NCBI RefSeq assembly: GCF_000154785.2
Contig: NC_015730.1
Location: 2,666,001 to 2,730,000, forward strand
Origin: Roseobacter litoralis Och 149
GTDB taxonomy: Bacteria; Pseudomonadota; Alphaproteobacteria; Rhodobacterales; Rhodobacteraceae
DNA: 64,000 nucleotides
Direction of reading: 5' to 3'
Part shown: positions 15,943-25,328 of the stretch, piece after piece
How positions within the stretch are numbered: the first letter of the stretch is position 1
How the letters are laid out: each line of letters begins with the position of its first letter
Translations under genes and position numbers: made by a program
Notes under the pieces: model-generated
What the model was told of the DNA's origin: nothing
Seen by the model: the letters and a program-made list of their open reading frames with translations, nothing else
Databases searched by the model: none

Positions 15943-18816
15943 TTACAATTCTCCCTTCGCGGTCATACTCGACGGTATATCTTCGCGCGACGGATCAATA
16001 TCCATCGGATGTTCCGCATCCGGCATCTGCTGTCTGCGCGCCAGACGCGACAGGCTTTCCAGCGCCAGCATCACCGCGCCCACAACAGCAAGAAACACGC
16101 CCAGATCAAAGAAGGCTGCAGTCGCCAGTTCGAACTCGTTGAACGGGGGAATGCGCACATAGGTGAAATCAGACGTCAGGAACGGTTTGCTCACGAACCA
16201 CGATCCGATGCCTGTGAGACCAGCGATCAGGACACCCGCCCCGATCACACCGTGGTACGGATAGCGCAGCCGCGCGGTTGTCCAGTTAAAGCCGCTGGCC
16301 ATATATTGCATCACCACACCAATCGACACGACTAGCCCCGCGATAAAGCCACCGCCGGGTTCATTGTGACCCCGCAGGAAGATGTAGAAACCGACCAGCA
16401 TCACGATAGGCATCATCACCCGCGTCAGCACCACCATCATCATCGGATGCATGTCACCGGCCCTTGGCTGATCGGGCTTGCGGTTCAACAAGCGCGCCCG
16501 CACCGGCCCGCCGAGCAGCGATTCAGTCAAGGCATAGATCAACAGCGCCGCGATCCCCAGAACGATGATTTCACCGTAAGTGTCAAAGCCCCGGAAATCG
16601 ACCAGAATGACGTTGACCATATTGGTCCCGCCACCGCCCTTGTACGAATTCTCGACGTGGAAGGCTGAGATGGTTGGCTGCACCGCATCCCGCAAAAGGT
16701 AGTGGTAGGTCAGCGCAAAAGTCGAAAGACCACCAACCACAGCCACTGCGATGTCACGACTGCGTTGAAACGCAGAGCTTTCAATCGGCGATCTGTTGGG
16801 CAGGAAATTCAGCGCCAGCAGCAACAGAATAATCGTCACTGCCTCGACGGTGAATTGCGTCATCGCAAGGTCCGGCGCGCTGAAATACACAAAACCAACC
16901 GAGACCATCAGCCCGCAAATCCCCATCAGGATCAGCGCCAGCAAACGGTTCCTGTGCAGGAAAACCATCGCAATTGCCGCGGCAACAAGCATCAGCCAGC
17001 CCGCAATCGGGACGATCCCGGCAGGCTGCATGGTGCGCGTGGCCTCACCGACCGTGCCCGTCATCCAGGCGTAGATGCCCGCGCCCACAATGGCGACTGC
17101 GGCGAAAAGCGAATAGCGCGTGAAGGAACCATCATGCAACGGGCGCACCAACCTTTGGGACAGCGCGACGATGGCCTCAACCAGACCTTCAAAGATCACT
17201 TTGGCTTCCGGCCGCGGGGCGGCGTCCCACCCTTTGAGCAGCGGTTTGAATATCGCCAGAACGATCAAACCACCAACGGTCGCGATCACGGACATATAAA
17301 GCGCCGGAACCAGCCCGTGCCATATCTTGAAATAGGCTTTTGGCACGTCAACCACGCCGCCCAGAACTGAGGCCGTGACCGTTTTGATAAAGGGTTCGGC
17401 CACAAACGGGGCCACGCCGATGACAACAACCAGAACCACCAGAATGGCGGGCGGCATCCACAGCCCGGCACCCGGATCATGCGGCGTGGCCGGATAATCG
17501 TCGCGCTTGGGGCCAAGGAAGGTGTGCGCGATCAGCCTGAAGCAGTAGGCCGCTGAGAAAAGCGAGCCCAGAACCGCAAGGCCGGGCACAAGCCAGACCG
17601 AGCCGAAGAGTTCCGTGCGGTAGACCTCTTCGAGCATCATTTCCTTTGACAGGAAACCGTTCAGCAACGGAATACCCGCCATGGACAGCGCCCCGAGCGT
17701 CGCAATCACAAAGGTAATGGGCATCAGGTGGCGCAAGCCACCGAGCTTGCGAATGTCGCGCGTATGCGTCTCGTGATCCACGATGCCCGCAGACATAAAG
17801 AGCGCCGCCTTGAAGGTCGCGTGGTTGAGAATATGAAACATCGCCGCCATGGCACCAAAGGCCGTGCTGGTGCCCAGCAGCATCGTGATCAGCCCCAGAT
17901 GACTGACGGTTGAAAAGGCCAGCAAGGCCTTGAGGTCATGCTTGAACAAAGCAATGACCGCGCCCAGCACCATCGTGATCAACCCCGCCGTCGTCACAAT
18001 CGCGATCCATTCCGGCGTGCCAGACAAGACCGGCCACATCCGCGCCATCAGGAAAATCCCGGCTTTCACCATGGTGGCCGAGTGCAGATAGGCCGAGACA
18101 GGCGTCGGTGCGGCCATCGCGTGGGGCAACCAGAAGTGGAACGGGAACTGTGCAGATTTGGTGAAACAGCCCAGCAGAATAAGCAAAAGCGCCGGCAGAT
18201 AAAGCGGGCTTTCCTGAATAAGTTCGCGGTTCTGCAGGATAACGCTGAGGTCGTAGCTGCCCGCGATCTGGCCAAGGATCAGCATTCCCCCGATCATCGC
18301 CAGACCACCCATACCGGTCACGGTCAGCGCCATACGCGCGCCTTGACGACCTTCGGGCAGATGTTTCCAATAGCCGATCAGCAGGAATGACGACAGCGAC
18401 GTCAGCTCCCAGAAGATCAGCAAAAGCAGGATGTTATCGCTCAGAACGATCCCAACCATCGCGCCCTGAAAGAGCAGCAGGTAGGTAAAGAACTCGCCCA
18501 TATTGTCGTCTCGCGACAGATAAAACCGCGCATATGCGATAATCAGCAGGCCAATACCAAGGATCAGCAAGGCAAAGAAAAAGCCAAGCCCGTCCAGCAT
18601 CAGGTTGAAATTCAAACCAAGGATCGGCAACCAATCAACGCCGACGGTCACGACCTCGCCCGCGAGAACCGCAGGCGCATTGGTCAACAGTCCGATGAAT
18701 GCGGAGAGAGACACCACGAAGGTAATACCTGCGCAGGCCTGACGACCCGCTGAATTCATAAGCCCGGGCAAAAGTGCGCCCAGGAAAGGCAAGGCAACGA
18801 TAAGGAAGAGGGACAC
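15943..18816 (-). CDS. mnhA: Fused Na+/H+ antiporter subunits A and B (MnhA-MnhB)
   Basis: A 957-residue protein. Residues 1 to about 770 are MrpA: a NuoL-like antiporter core (GEFFTYLLLFQGAMVGIVLSDN, SAQFPFHFWLPHAMAAPTPVSAY, GIPLLNGFLSKEMML) plus the MrpA C-terminal extension. Residues from about 800 on are MrpB-like (RVMMPIVMLVGFYIFLRGHNEPGGGF). A and B are therefore one chain, as in group 2 Mrp/Pha systems. The start is GTG with AGGAG just upstream. It leads the operon. Mrp complexes exchange Na+ for H+ and support marine pH and salt homeostasis. Confidence 0.94.
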   Translation of the reverse strand: MSLFLIVALPFLGALLPGLMNSAGRQACAGITFVVSLSAFIGLLTNAPAVLAGEVVTVGVDWLPILGLNFNLMLDGLGFFFALLILGIGLLIIAYARFYLSRDDNMGEFFTYLLLFQGAMVGIVLSDNILLLLIFWELTSLSSFLLIGYWKHLPEGRQGARMALTVTGMGGLAMIGGMLILGQIAGSYDLSVILQNRELIQESPLYLPALLLILLGCFTKSAQFPFHFWLPHAMAAPTPVSAYLHSATMVKAGIFLMARMWPVLSGTPEWIAIVTTAGLITMVLGAVIALFKHDLKALLAFSTVSHLGLITMLLGTSTAFGAMAAMFHILNHATFKAALFMSAGIVDHETHTRDIRKLGGLRHLMPITFVIATLGALSMAGIPLLNGFLSKEMMLEEVYRTELFGSVWLVPGLAVLGSLFSAAYCFRLIAHTFLGPKRDDYPATPHDPGAGLWMPPAILVVLVVVIGVAPFVAEPFIKTVTASVLGGVVDVPKAYFKIWHGLVPALYMSVIATVGGLIVLAIFKPLLKGWDAAPRPEAKVIFEGLVEAIVALSQRLVRPLHDGSFTRYSLFAAVAIVGAGIYAWMTGTVGEATRTMQPAGIVPIAGWLMLVAAAIAMVFLHRNRLLALILMGICGLMVSVGFVYFSAPDLAMTQFTVEAVTIILLLLALNFLPNRSPIESSAFQRSRDIAVAVVGGLSTFALTYHYLLRDAVQPTISAFHVENSYKGGGGTNMVNVILVDFRGFDTYGEIIVLGIAALLIYALTESLLGGPVRARLLNRKPDQPRAGDMHPMMMVVLTRVMMPIVMLVGFYIFLRGHNEPGGGFIAGLVVSIGVVMQYMASGFNWTTARLRYPYHGVIGAGVLIAGLTGIGSWFVSKPFLTSDFTYVRIPPFNEFELATAAFFDLGVFLAVVGAVMLALESLSRLARRQQMPDAEHPMDIDPSREDIPSSMTAKGEL

Positions 18817-19027
18817 GCGAACTCCTGATCTTTGGGGCCTGAAAAGGTCCCCCCTAATGTGGCAGATTCATCCGAACCTCAAGAGAAACCCGCCAAAATC
18901 ATCGTCGATATGGTCATTCTTCGCAAATACGCGCGCGAAAACTACGTGACTGCGGCCAGATATCGCATGCGGGTGTCAGATCGCCTTGACAGATCGCATT
19001 TGAAACGGCTCCGCGCGCGTTTTTCTG

Positions 19028-19369
19028 TCAGTTGATCGGATACTCACGAAGACATTGTTCCGCCAGCCGTTCAAAATCATCCAGCGTCTCCTGAACACCG
19101 CGACGATCACGCACGACTTCGAGGGCTGCCTTCTTTTCGGCCCATGTGCCGGAGACATGCTCCTGCAGGATGAGAAACGAAATACCAATCATCACATCTT
19201 TTTCCGGCTCCCCCATCCGGTCGGTGTCCGACAACACGATCGCGGTCAGCGCCATCATGTTTGCACAGCGCAACGCAGCGGCCTCTGCCCCTTCATAGAC
19301 GCGTGTTTTGGCATTGGCAGCCGATGCGCAAAAGACAACCAACAAAAGCGCTGAGCAGGCGCGCCTCAA
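19028..19369 (-). CDS. Small secreted protein of unknown function
   Basis: A 113-residue protein with a signal peptide (MRRACSALLLVVFCASAANA; cleavage after ANA) and a predominantly helical mature part with two cysteines (C35, C106). It appears to start at a TTG overlapping the stop of the upstream Lrp-domain gene, which implies coupling. No family was recognised. The TTG start is needed to keep the signal peptide. Confidence 0.65.
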   Translation of the reverse strand: MRRACSALLLVVFCASAANAKTRVYEGAEAAALRCANMMALTAIVLSDTDRMGEPEKDVMIGISFLILQEHVSGTWAEKKAALEVVRDRRGVQETLDDFERLAEQCLREYPIN

Positions 19370-19605
19370 AAGACCTTGAACGTCATGGTCGACATTGACC
19401 TTTCGATCCCTTTGATATTCAGCAGGTTTTCGTTGATGAACTTACCCACATCCGCGTCTTTCGGAATGTACATCTTCATCATCAAATCATACTCACCGCT
19501 GGTGGAGTAAAGCTCCGAATGTATCTCGCGCAGGGCGATTTCCTCGGCCACCTTGTAGGTGGTGCCGGGCGTGCAGCGAATCTGAACAAAAACGCAAGTG
19601 GTCAT
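19366..19605 (-). CDS. Stand-alone Lrp/AsnC ligand-binding (RAM) domain protein
   Basis: 79 residues, beginning MTTCVFVQIRCTPGTTYKVAEEI and including ELYSTSGEYDLMMKMYIP, which is the alpha-beta RAM/SAM domain of Lrp/AsnC regulators without the DNA-binding helix-turn-helix. Such short proteins bind amino acids or partner with full-length regulators; the ligand is unknown. The start at 19605 is chosen because upstream in-frame sequence runs into the hisB promoter region and lacks domain homology. It diverges from hisB by about 145 bp. Confidence 0.82.
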   Translation of the reverse strand: MTTCVFVQIRCTPGTTYKVAEEIALREIHSELYSTSGEYDLMMKMYIPKDADVGKFINENLLNIKGIERSMSTMTFKVF

Positions 19606-19750
19606 GAAACGGCTCCTTCGGGGCGTCACGCCCATGGGCGCAGGCTGGCATATCAGGCACAGGGGCCGCAATCCCTGAATGTGGCATCTTTTACTGCCGG
19701 GCAAGCCTGTTATAAGGGCCGCGACTTTGACAGGTGCGGAGACCCCTTCC

Positions 19751-20338
19751 ATGCGCAGCCATTCCATCACCCGCAGCACAGCGGAAACCGACATCGAGGT
19801 GAGCGTTCAACTGGACGGCACCGGACGCTATGACAATCAGACGGGCGTCGGATTTTTCGACCACATGCTGGATCAGTTGGCGCGCCATTCACTGATTGAC
19901 CTGAGTGTCAGGGCCAAAGGCGATCTGCATGTGGATGATCACCACACGGTCGAAGACACAGGCATCGCCATCGGGCAAGCGCTGGCTGGTGCATTGGGCG
20001 ACAAACGCGGCATCGTGCGTTATGGCTCCTGCCTGTTGCCGATGGATGACGCGCTGGTGCGCTGTGCGCTTGACCTGTCCGCACGGCCCTATCTGATCTG
20101 GAACGTCGCCATGCCCACGGCCAAGATCGGCACATTCGACACCGAGCTGGTGCGCGAATTCTTTACCGCGCTTGCCACCCATGGCGGCATCACGCTGCAC
20201 ATCGACATGCTGCACGGGATCAATTCCCACCATATCGCCGAGGCCACGTTCAAATCTGTCGCGCGCGCCCTGCGTCAGGCGGTTGAAACGGATCCGCGTA
20301 AATCTGACGCGGTCCCATCCACCAAAGGCGCACTCTGA
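19751..20338 (+). CDS. hisB: Imidazoleglycerol-phosphate dehydratase
   Basis: 195 residues, monofunctional HisB. The metal-binding histidine motifs are present: [22 protein letters not shown] and [15 protein letters not shown]. It converts imidazole glycerol phosphate to imidazole acetol phosphate in histidine synthesis. MRSHSITR is the expected N-terminus, so the ATG at 19751 is used although the frame is open upstream. hisH follows two bases after the stop. Confidence 0.96.
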   Translation: MRSHSITRSTAETDIEVSVQLDGTGRYDNQTGVGFFDHMLDQLARHSLIDLSVRAKGDLHVDDHHTVEDTGIAIGQALAGALGDKRGIVRYGSCLLPMDDALVRCALDLSARPYLIWNVAMPTAKIGTFDTELVREFFTALATHGGITLHIDMLHGINSHHIAEATFKSVARALRQAVETDPRKSDAVPSTKGAL

Positions 20339-20340
20339 GC

Positions 20341-20979
20341 GTGCTGACGGCGATTATCGACTACGAAAGCGGCAACCTGCATTCCGCGCACAAAGCTTTT
20401 GAGCGCATGGCCAATGAAACCGGGGGCGGCGACGTGGTTGTGACGGGCGATGCGGATGTGGTGGCGCGTGCCGATCGCATCGTGTTGCCCGGCGACGGGG
20501 CATTTCCCGCCTGCATGGCAGCGCTCAAGGGTCACTCCGGGCTCTACGCTGCGATGATCGAAGCGGTGGAGGGCAAAGGCCGCCCCTTCATGGGGATTTG
20601 CGTCGGCATGCAGCTGATGGCCACTCTGGGGCGGGAATACCGCAACACGGAGGGGCTGGATTGGGTCAGTGGCGAAGTGATCAAAATCACGCCGCATGAT
20701 TCGTCGCTGAAAGTGCCCCATATGGGCTGGAACGATCTGATTATCGATGCCCCACATCCTGTTTTTGAGGGGATCACGACCGGGGATCACGCCTATTTCG
20801 TCCACAGCTATCATATGGATGTATCAAACGACGCTGAACGGCTGGCACATGTTGATTATTCGGGCGACGTCACAGCTGTGATCGGGCGGGACAACATGAT
20901 CGGCCTGCAATTCCACCCGGAAAAGAGCCAATCCGCCGGGCTGCGCATGATCGCGAACTTTCTGGCGTGGCGGCCTTGA
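20341..20979 (+). CDS. hisH: Imidazole glycerol phosphate synthase, glutamine amidotransferase subunit
   Basis: 212 residues starting at GTG (20341). The class I amidotransferase triad is visible: C87 in MGICVGMQ, and H192 and E194 in LQFHPEKSQ. It supplies ammonia to HisF. It is directly downstream of hisB; its partner hisF lies 2.2 kb on, after two opposite-strand genes and hisA. Confidence 0.96.
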   Translation: MLTAIIDYESGNLHSAHKAFERMANETGGGDVVVTGDADVVARADRIVLPGDGAFPACMAALKGHSGLYAAMIEAVEGKGRPFMGICVGMQLMATLGREYRNTEGLDWVSGEVIKITPHDSSLKVPHMGWNDLIIDAPHPVFEGITTGDHAYFVHSYHMDVSNDAERLAHVDYSGDVTAVIGRDNMIGLQFHPEKSQSAGLRMIANFLAWRP

Positions 20980-21003
20980 GAAACCAAGCCACGCAGAACG
21001 GCA

Positions 21004-21795
21004 TCAGTTTTCTTTGCTCATCGACGTCAGAAGCTCTTGCATCGGTGTCTGGTCACTTAACAGGAACCCATGCCTTGGATTATCCAAATCCGTGATCAGC
21101 GTGATAACGCTCGCGAAGGCAAACACCATGCCCGGCAATAGTTCGGATCGTCTGCCAAAGCTGACACCGAACCGATAGCTTGTCGTGGCAAGTCCGATGG
21201 CAGACACCACATAAAGCGCCAGCCATATGGAGGGCGGAATAGCGTAGCGCACACCGACCGCGACGCGCGTTGTATGGATATCAATCACATCATTGATCGC
21301 AGTCACAGCCACTGCATGAGTTGGTGTGGGGTTCGCGCGCGCTGCTGCGACGACCGTCTGCCACATGTCAGAGTGCAGCCGCTCTGACGCGCGGATCACT
21401 GAAAAATACTCCGCGACCTTCGTTTCAGGCTGGATGATTTCGACCCGGATGCGGGTGTATTCTGCCAGCAATTCGCGCAGCTTTGAGCGGTCTTCTGCTT
21501 CAAGAAGGTCAGCCCGCAGGAACGCCGTGCCGATGGAGTTTGCCTCATCCAGAACCACGCCGCGCCGTTCGGAATAATTGGTTGCTGCAATACCAAAGGT
21601 AAAGGCGAGCAAAAAGCTGACCAGCCCAAGAATCGACCCGGTGACAATCCCGGTTGAACCGCTTTCGACAAAATCCGCATGCTCTCGCCGACGCAGGCCA
21701 ATGCGAAAACCGATTTCGGTAGCCGCAAAGAAAATAGCAAGACTGAGTGCGAATGTGCCCCACAAAGGTAAAACGTCGAAAGTTGAATTGATCAT
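21004..21795 (-). CDS. Conserved inner-membrane protein (DUF4239/bestrophin-like)
   Basis: A 263-residue protein with two N-terminal helices (ALSLAIFFAATEIGF; SILGLVSFLLAFTFGIAA), a long soluble helical middle (EANSIGTAFLRADLL, DRSKLRELLAEYTRIRVE), and two C-terminal helices before ITDLDNPRHGFLLSDQTPM. The E-A-N-S-x-G-T-A and LDxPxxG patterns resemble DUF4239-type membrane proteins. An upstream GTG would add 12 residues; the ATG at 21795 is preferred. It sits inside the his cluster on the opposite strand. Function unknown. Confidence 0.72.
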   Translation of the reverse strand: MINSTFDVLPLWGTFALSLAIFFAATEIGFRIGLRRREHADFVESGSTGIVTGSILGLVSFLLAFTFGIAATNYSERRGVVLDEANSIGTAFLRADLLEAEDRSKLRELLAEYTRIRVEIIQPETKVAEYFSVIRASERLHSDMWQTVVAAARANPTPTHAVAVTAINDVIDIHTTRVAVGVRYAIPPSIWLALYVVSAIGLATTSYRFGVSFGRRSELLPGMVFAFASVITLITDLDNPRHGFLLSDQTPMQELLTSMSKEN

Positions 21796-21882
21796 GCTGC
21801 TACTGAATTCTGCCGCCTGCCGTTGTGACACGGTAGCAGCACAATTCAGGCAGCGCCAGAACCGCGTTGCAATGGATTTGTC

Positions 21883-22269
21883 TCAGTTTACACGCGCCCA
21901 GCTCTGTTTAGAGCACAAAAGACCGCCCGCGACACAGCCTGACAATCGCATATCATCCCCATCAAGCGCGATTTTACCGCGGTAGATTTTATCGTTGCTG
22001 GGGCGCCAGACCTCTCCGGTGTATTTTCCACCGCCCTGAGGGGCCATATCGATGACCAGCGTTTTACCTTTGTTGGGTGAGGTATATTCAGAGCCACCTT
22101 TGAACGTCCGCTCGATCGTGCCGCAGAAATTCGCACCACAAGGCGCTATGACAACATATGCATATGCCCCATCGTCCGGCTCGGTCTGCCATGTTCCCAC
22201 CAATGGGTCCGCCATGGCCGTACCGCCTGCACATGTCAGTGCCGCAATTGCCAGAATGATACTACGCAT
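21883..22269 (-). CDS. Secreted DUF2147-family protein
   Basis: 128 residues with a signal peptide ([20 protein letters not shown]) followed by [25 protein letters not shown] and [29 protein letters not shown], the order of motifs in DUF2147 periplasmic proteins. The four cysteines could form disulphides. The ATG at 22269 is chosen because the signal peptide begins there; the frame is open much further upstream, which misleads ORF callers. It diverges from hisA by about 160 bp. Confidence 0.85.
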   Translation of the reverse strand: MRSIILAIAALTCAGGTAMADPLVGTWQTEPDDGAYAYVVIAPCGANFCGTIERTFKGGSEYTSPNKGKTLVIDMAPQGGGKYTGEVWRPSNDKIYRGKIALDGDDMRLSGCVAGGLLCSKQSWARVN

Positions 22270-22427
22270 CGTTATGCCTCCCTTTTGACGCGAAACTACC
22301 CTGCCCTTTACGCTGGCAATCTGGCAAGCATGACCACACGTCGCGTTGCATATCGCCTGCGTGCAGTGCAAAAGCCAAGTTAACACGACGCACCGCGCCA
22401 AGGCGCGCCCAGACCGGAACTCACGAC

Positions 22428-23147
22428 ATGATCCTATACCCTGCAATTGATCTCAAAGATGGACAAGCCGTCCGGCTGGTACACGGGGACATGGACCGCT
22501 CAACGGTCTTTAATGACGACCCCGCGGCTCAGGCCAAATCCTTTGTCGACGCGGGCTGCAGCTGGCTGCATCTCGTCGATTTGAATGGTGCGTTTGCGGG
22601 CGAGCCTGTAAATGCAGCTCCGGTAGAGGCGATCCTCAAGGCGTGTCCGGTCCCCGCCCAGCTTGGCGGTGGTATCCGCGACATGGCAACGATCGAACGC
22701 TGGCTCGACAAAGGCTTGGCCCGCGTCATTCTTGGCACCGTCGCGGTGGAAAACCCCGGTCTGGTCCGCGAGGCCGCGCGCGCCTTTCCCGATCAGGTGG
22801 CGGTAGGCATTGATGCGCGCAACGGATTTGTCGCAACAAAAGGCTGGGCCGAGGAAACCGACGTGCAGGCCACTGATCTGGCAAAGTCGTTCGAAGACGC
22901 AGGTGTCGCAGCAATCATCTACACGGACATCCTGCGCGACGGCGCGATGGGGGGCCCAAACACGCAGGCAACGGCAGACCTCGCCCGCGCGGTCAGCATT
23001 CCCGTGATCGCTTCAGGTGGGGTTTCCTCGCTTCAGGACTTGCTGGCATTGCGAGCGACTGGCGTGATTTCCGGCGCAATATCAGGTCGCGCGCTCTATG
23101 ATGGGGCGATTGATCTGGCGCAGGCTCTTGAGGCACTTAAAACGTGA
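22428..23147 (+). CDS. hisA: ProFAR isomerase (phosphoribosylformimino-AICAR-P isomerase)
   Basis: 239-residue TIM barrel. The catalytic aspartates D8 (AIDLKDG) and D129 (GIDARNG) are present, along with phosphate-binding glycines in LGGGIRD and IASGGV. It performs an Amadori isomerisation in histidine synthesis. hisF follows after 75 bp. Confidence 0.96.
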   Translation: MILYPAIDLKDGQAVRLVHGDMDRSTVFNDDPAAQAKSFVDAGCSWLHLVDLNGAFAGEPVNAAPVEAILKACPVPAQLGGGIRDMATIERWLDKGLARVILGTVAVENPGLVREAARAFPDQVAVGIDARNGFVATKGWAEETDVQATDLAKSFEDAGVAAIIYTDILRDGAMGGPNTQATADLARAVSIPVIASGGVSSLQDLLALRATGVISGAISGRALYDGAIDLAQALEALKT

Positions 23148-23222
23148 TGCAGCAAGCCCCGCGCTGATGACGACAGCACCGACCCACTTGCTCAGCAGCG
23201 CATGAAAGCCTAGAGGTGTCGC

Positions 23223-23984
23223 ATGTTAAAAACCCGCATCATACCCTGTCTGGACGTGGCTGACGGCCGCGTCGTCAAAGGCGTGAACTTTGTTGACTTA
23301 CGTGACGCAGGGGACCCGGTCGACGCCGCCATCGCCTATGACGCGGCAGGCGCGGATGAGCTTTGTTTTCTGGATATCACCGCAACACATGAAAACCGGG
23401 CGACCATGTTTGATGTCGTCACACGGACAGCCGAACACTGCTATATCCCGCTCACCGTCGGAGGAGGCGTGCGCACCGTTTCAGATGTGCGTGCGTTGCT
23501 TTTGGCAGGCGCTGACAAGGTGTCTTTCAACTCTGCCGCTGTGGCCGACCCGGACGTCGTTGCACAGGCGGCGGACCAGTTTGGCAGCCAATGCATCGTT
23601 GTGGCCATCGACGCCAAGACAGTCTCCCCCGGCAAATGGGAAATCTTTACCCATGGCGGGCGCAAACCGACCGGCATTGATGCCGTGGCCTTCGCGCAAA
23701 CAGTGACTGCAAAGGGCGCAGGGGAAATCCTGCTGACATCGATGGATCGCGATGGCACGCGGGCGGGTTTCAACCTGCCCCTGACCCGCGCCATTTCCGA
23801 CGCAGTGGCGGTGCCGGTTATCGCCTCTGGCGGCGTCGGGACGCTCGATCATCTGGTCGAAGGCGTAACAGAGGGCGGCGCATCAGCAGTCTTGGCCGCG
23901 TCGATCTTCCACTTTGGAGATTATACGATCGCACAGGCCAAACAGCATATGGCAAATGCTGGTATTCCAATGAGGCTCGCATGA
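23223..23984 (+). CDS. hisF: Imidazole glycerol phosphate synthase cyclase subunit
   Basis: 253-residue TIM barrel with the catalytic D11 ([10 protein letters not shown]) and D130 (VVAIDAK), and phosphate loops TVGGGVR and IASGGVG. It closes the imidazole ring with ammonia from HisH and releases AICAR. hisE overlaps its stop by 4 bp. Confidence 0.97.
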   Translation: MLKTRIIPCLDVADGRVVKGVNFVDLRDAGDPVDAAIAYDAAGADELCFLDITATHENRATMFDVVTRTAEHCYIPLTVGGGVRTVSDVRALLLAGADKVSFNSAAVADPDVVAQAADQFGSQCIVVAIDAKTVSPGKWEIFTHGGRKPTGIDAVAFAQTVTAKGAGEILLTSMDRDGTRAGFNLPLTRAISDAVAVPVIASGGVGTLDHLVEGVTEGGASAVLAASIFHFGDYTIAQAKQHMANAGIPMRLA

Positions 23985-24298
23985 CACTCGACGCCCTGTT
24001 CGCCACGATTCTGGCACGCAAAACCGCCGATCCCACCAGCAGTTGGACAGCGCAACTACTTTCCAAAGGGCCGGAAAAATGCGCGGAGAAATTCGGGGAA
24101 GAGGCGATTGAGGCCATCATTGAGGCCGTCAAAGGCGACAGCGACGCCCTGACTGGTGAGGCCGCGGACGTGCTCTATCATTTGCTGGTCATGCTCGCCG
24201 CCTGTGATGTGGATTTGAAAGACGTGCTGGCGGAACTTGAGCGGCGACAAAATACATCTGGGATCGCTGAAAAACAGGCCAGATCCAAGGCGCCGTAA
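23981..24298 (+). CDS. hisE: Phosphoribosyl-ATP pyrophosphatase
   Basis: 105 residues, all-alpha MazG-like fold. [21 protein letters not shown] and [13 protein letters not shown] supply the E-x-x-E and E-x-x-D metal ligands. It removes pyrophosphate from phosphoribosyl-ATP, the second step of histidine synthesis. hisI is not fused here and is not in the window. It is the last gene of the hisA-F-E run. Confidence 0.95.
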   Translation: MTLDALFATILARKTADPTSSWTAQLLSKGPEKCAEKFGEEAIEAIIEAVKGDSDALTGEAADVLYHLLVMLAACDVDLKDVLAELERRQNTSGIAEKQARSKAP

Positions 24299-24307
24299 CC
24301 GTCAGCC

Positions 24308-24778
24308 TCAGGTCAGGCGCGAGGATATCATGCCAGTCGAAAAACCGCCCATGCGCAGTTCGCCGAACAGCCTTTGATGCTCAATCTTGGGACAACGGTT
24401 CTGAATGACGGTGATGCCGCGCGTCTGTGCTTTTTGCGCTGCAGCCTCGTGCGATACACCGATTTGCATCCATATGGTTTTCAGATCCGGCAGCGCCGCC
24501 AAGGCTTCGTCCACGATCTGCGGCACGGCCTCTGAACGTCGGAAAATGTCGACCATGTCAACCGGTAGATCAATATCGCTCAGCGTCTCGTGGACGACTT
24601 CGCCAAACAGTGTCTCGCCCGTGTGCATTGGATTGACGGGCAGCACTTTGAACCCCTTGAGGTTGAGATAGCGCGCAACAAAATAGCTGGGCCGCACAGG
24701 GTTCATGGACACACCGACGACAGCGATCGTCTTGGTCTGTTGCAATATGTTTTTGAGCGAAGCGTCCGAATAGTCCAT
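24308..24778 (-). CDS. CoA-binding domain protein (YccU-like)
   Basis: 156 residues with a Rossmann CoA-binding fold: TIAVVGVSMNPVRPSYFVARYL and GFKVLPVNP at the start, VDIFRRSEAVPQIVDEAL in the middle, and IWMQIGVSHEAAAQKA and RCPKIEHQRL towards the end. These match the YccU group of stand-alone CoA-binding proteins. The precise role is unknown. It converges on hisE. Confidence 0.9.
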   Translation of the reverse strand: MDYSDASLKNILQQTKTIAVVGVSMNPVRPSYFVARYLNLKGFKVLPVNPMHTGETLFGEVVHETLSDIDLPVDMVDIFRRSEAVPQIVDEALAALPDLKTIWMQIGVSHEAAAQKAQTRGITVIQNRCPKIEHQRLFGELRMGGFSTGMISSRLT

Positions 24779-24986
24779 GCGGCACCCTAGCCCAGCATCA
24801 CCCTGAAAAAAAGAGCGTCCAGTGCCTGAGGCAAAGGACGCTTCAAGGTACGGAACGAGGGACAGTCTAGCTTCAAAAGGCGTTCCGAGCCTTTTGACAT
24901 AATATAAAGATAGGTGCTCCGCATCGCAGTTCCAGACGGGCTCTCTATTCTGTGAAGAAAGGGTAAATTTGTCGCAGCCGCGCGCA

Positions 24987-25301
24987 TCAATCGAAAATAT
25001 CTTCGATCACGTCAAAGGCTTCTTCCAAGATATGTCGCATCAACCCCTTGCGCCGCTTCACGGGTTTGCGGCGCTGTGCATAGTCCGCCTGATACTTGCG
25101 CTTCTTGGATTTTTTTAAGGGTTTTGACGGTACATACCCACGCTCTTGTCTGTCGGTGGAACGTTCTTGTTTTAAACGTTTCATGTCATGCAAAGGGGCA
25201 CCGCAATTGGCGCAAGTCAGTTCATGGCGGTCTTTGCCAAGCACAAGTGCCGCGCGCGATCCGCAATAACAACAGGTGGCGATTTTAGTCGGATATCCCA
25301 T
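24987..25301 (-). CDS. Zinc-ribbon protein with a basic C-terminus
   Basis: 104 residues. CCYCGSRAALV and CANCGAPL form two CxxC knuckles for one zinc. A lysine/arginine-rich stretch (KPLKKSKKRK, RRKPVKRRKG) follows and suggests nucleic-acid or ribosome contact, then an acidic end (EEAFDVIEDIFD). The role is not established. It lies between the CoA-binding gene and the methyltransferase, both also on the minus strand. Confidence 0.78.
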   Translation of the reverse strand: MGYPTKIATCCYCGSRAALVLGKDRHELTCANCGAPLHDMKRLKQERSTDRQERGYVPSKPLKKSKKRKYQADYAQRRKPVKRRKGLMRHILEEAFDVIEDIFD

Positions 25302-25328
25302 TTCAGCCCTTTTCGGTCCGCGCTGTTT

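Noticed and set aside
18832..19035. Small plus-strand frame divergent from mnhA (TTG or internal GTG start)
   Set aside because: Basic C-terminal stretch but no start signal or homology; overlaps the end of an opposite-strand gene. Could be revisited with proteomic data.
24787..24990. 67-codon minus-strand frame between two conserved genes
   Set aside because: No motif and weak start; the flanking genes account for the transcription.
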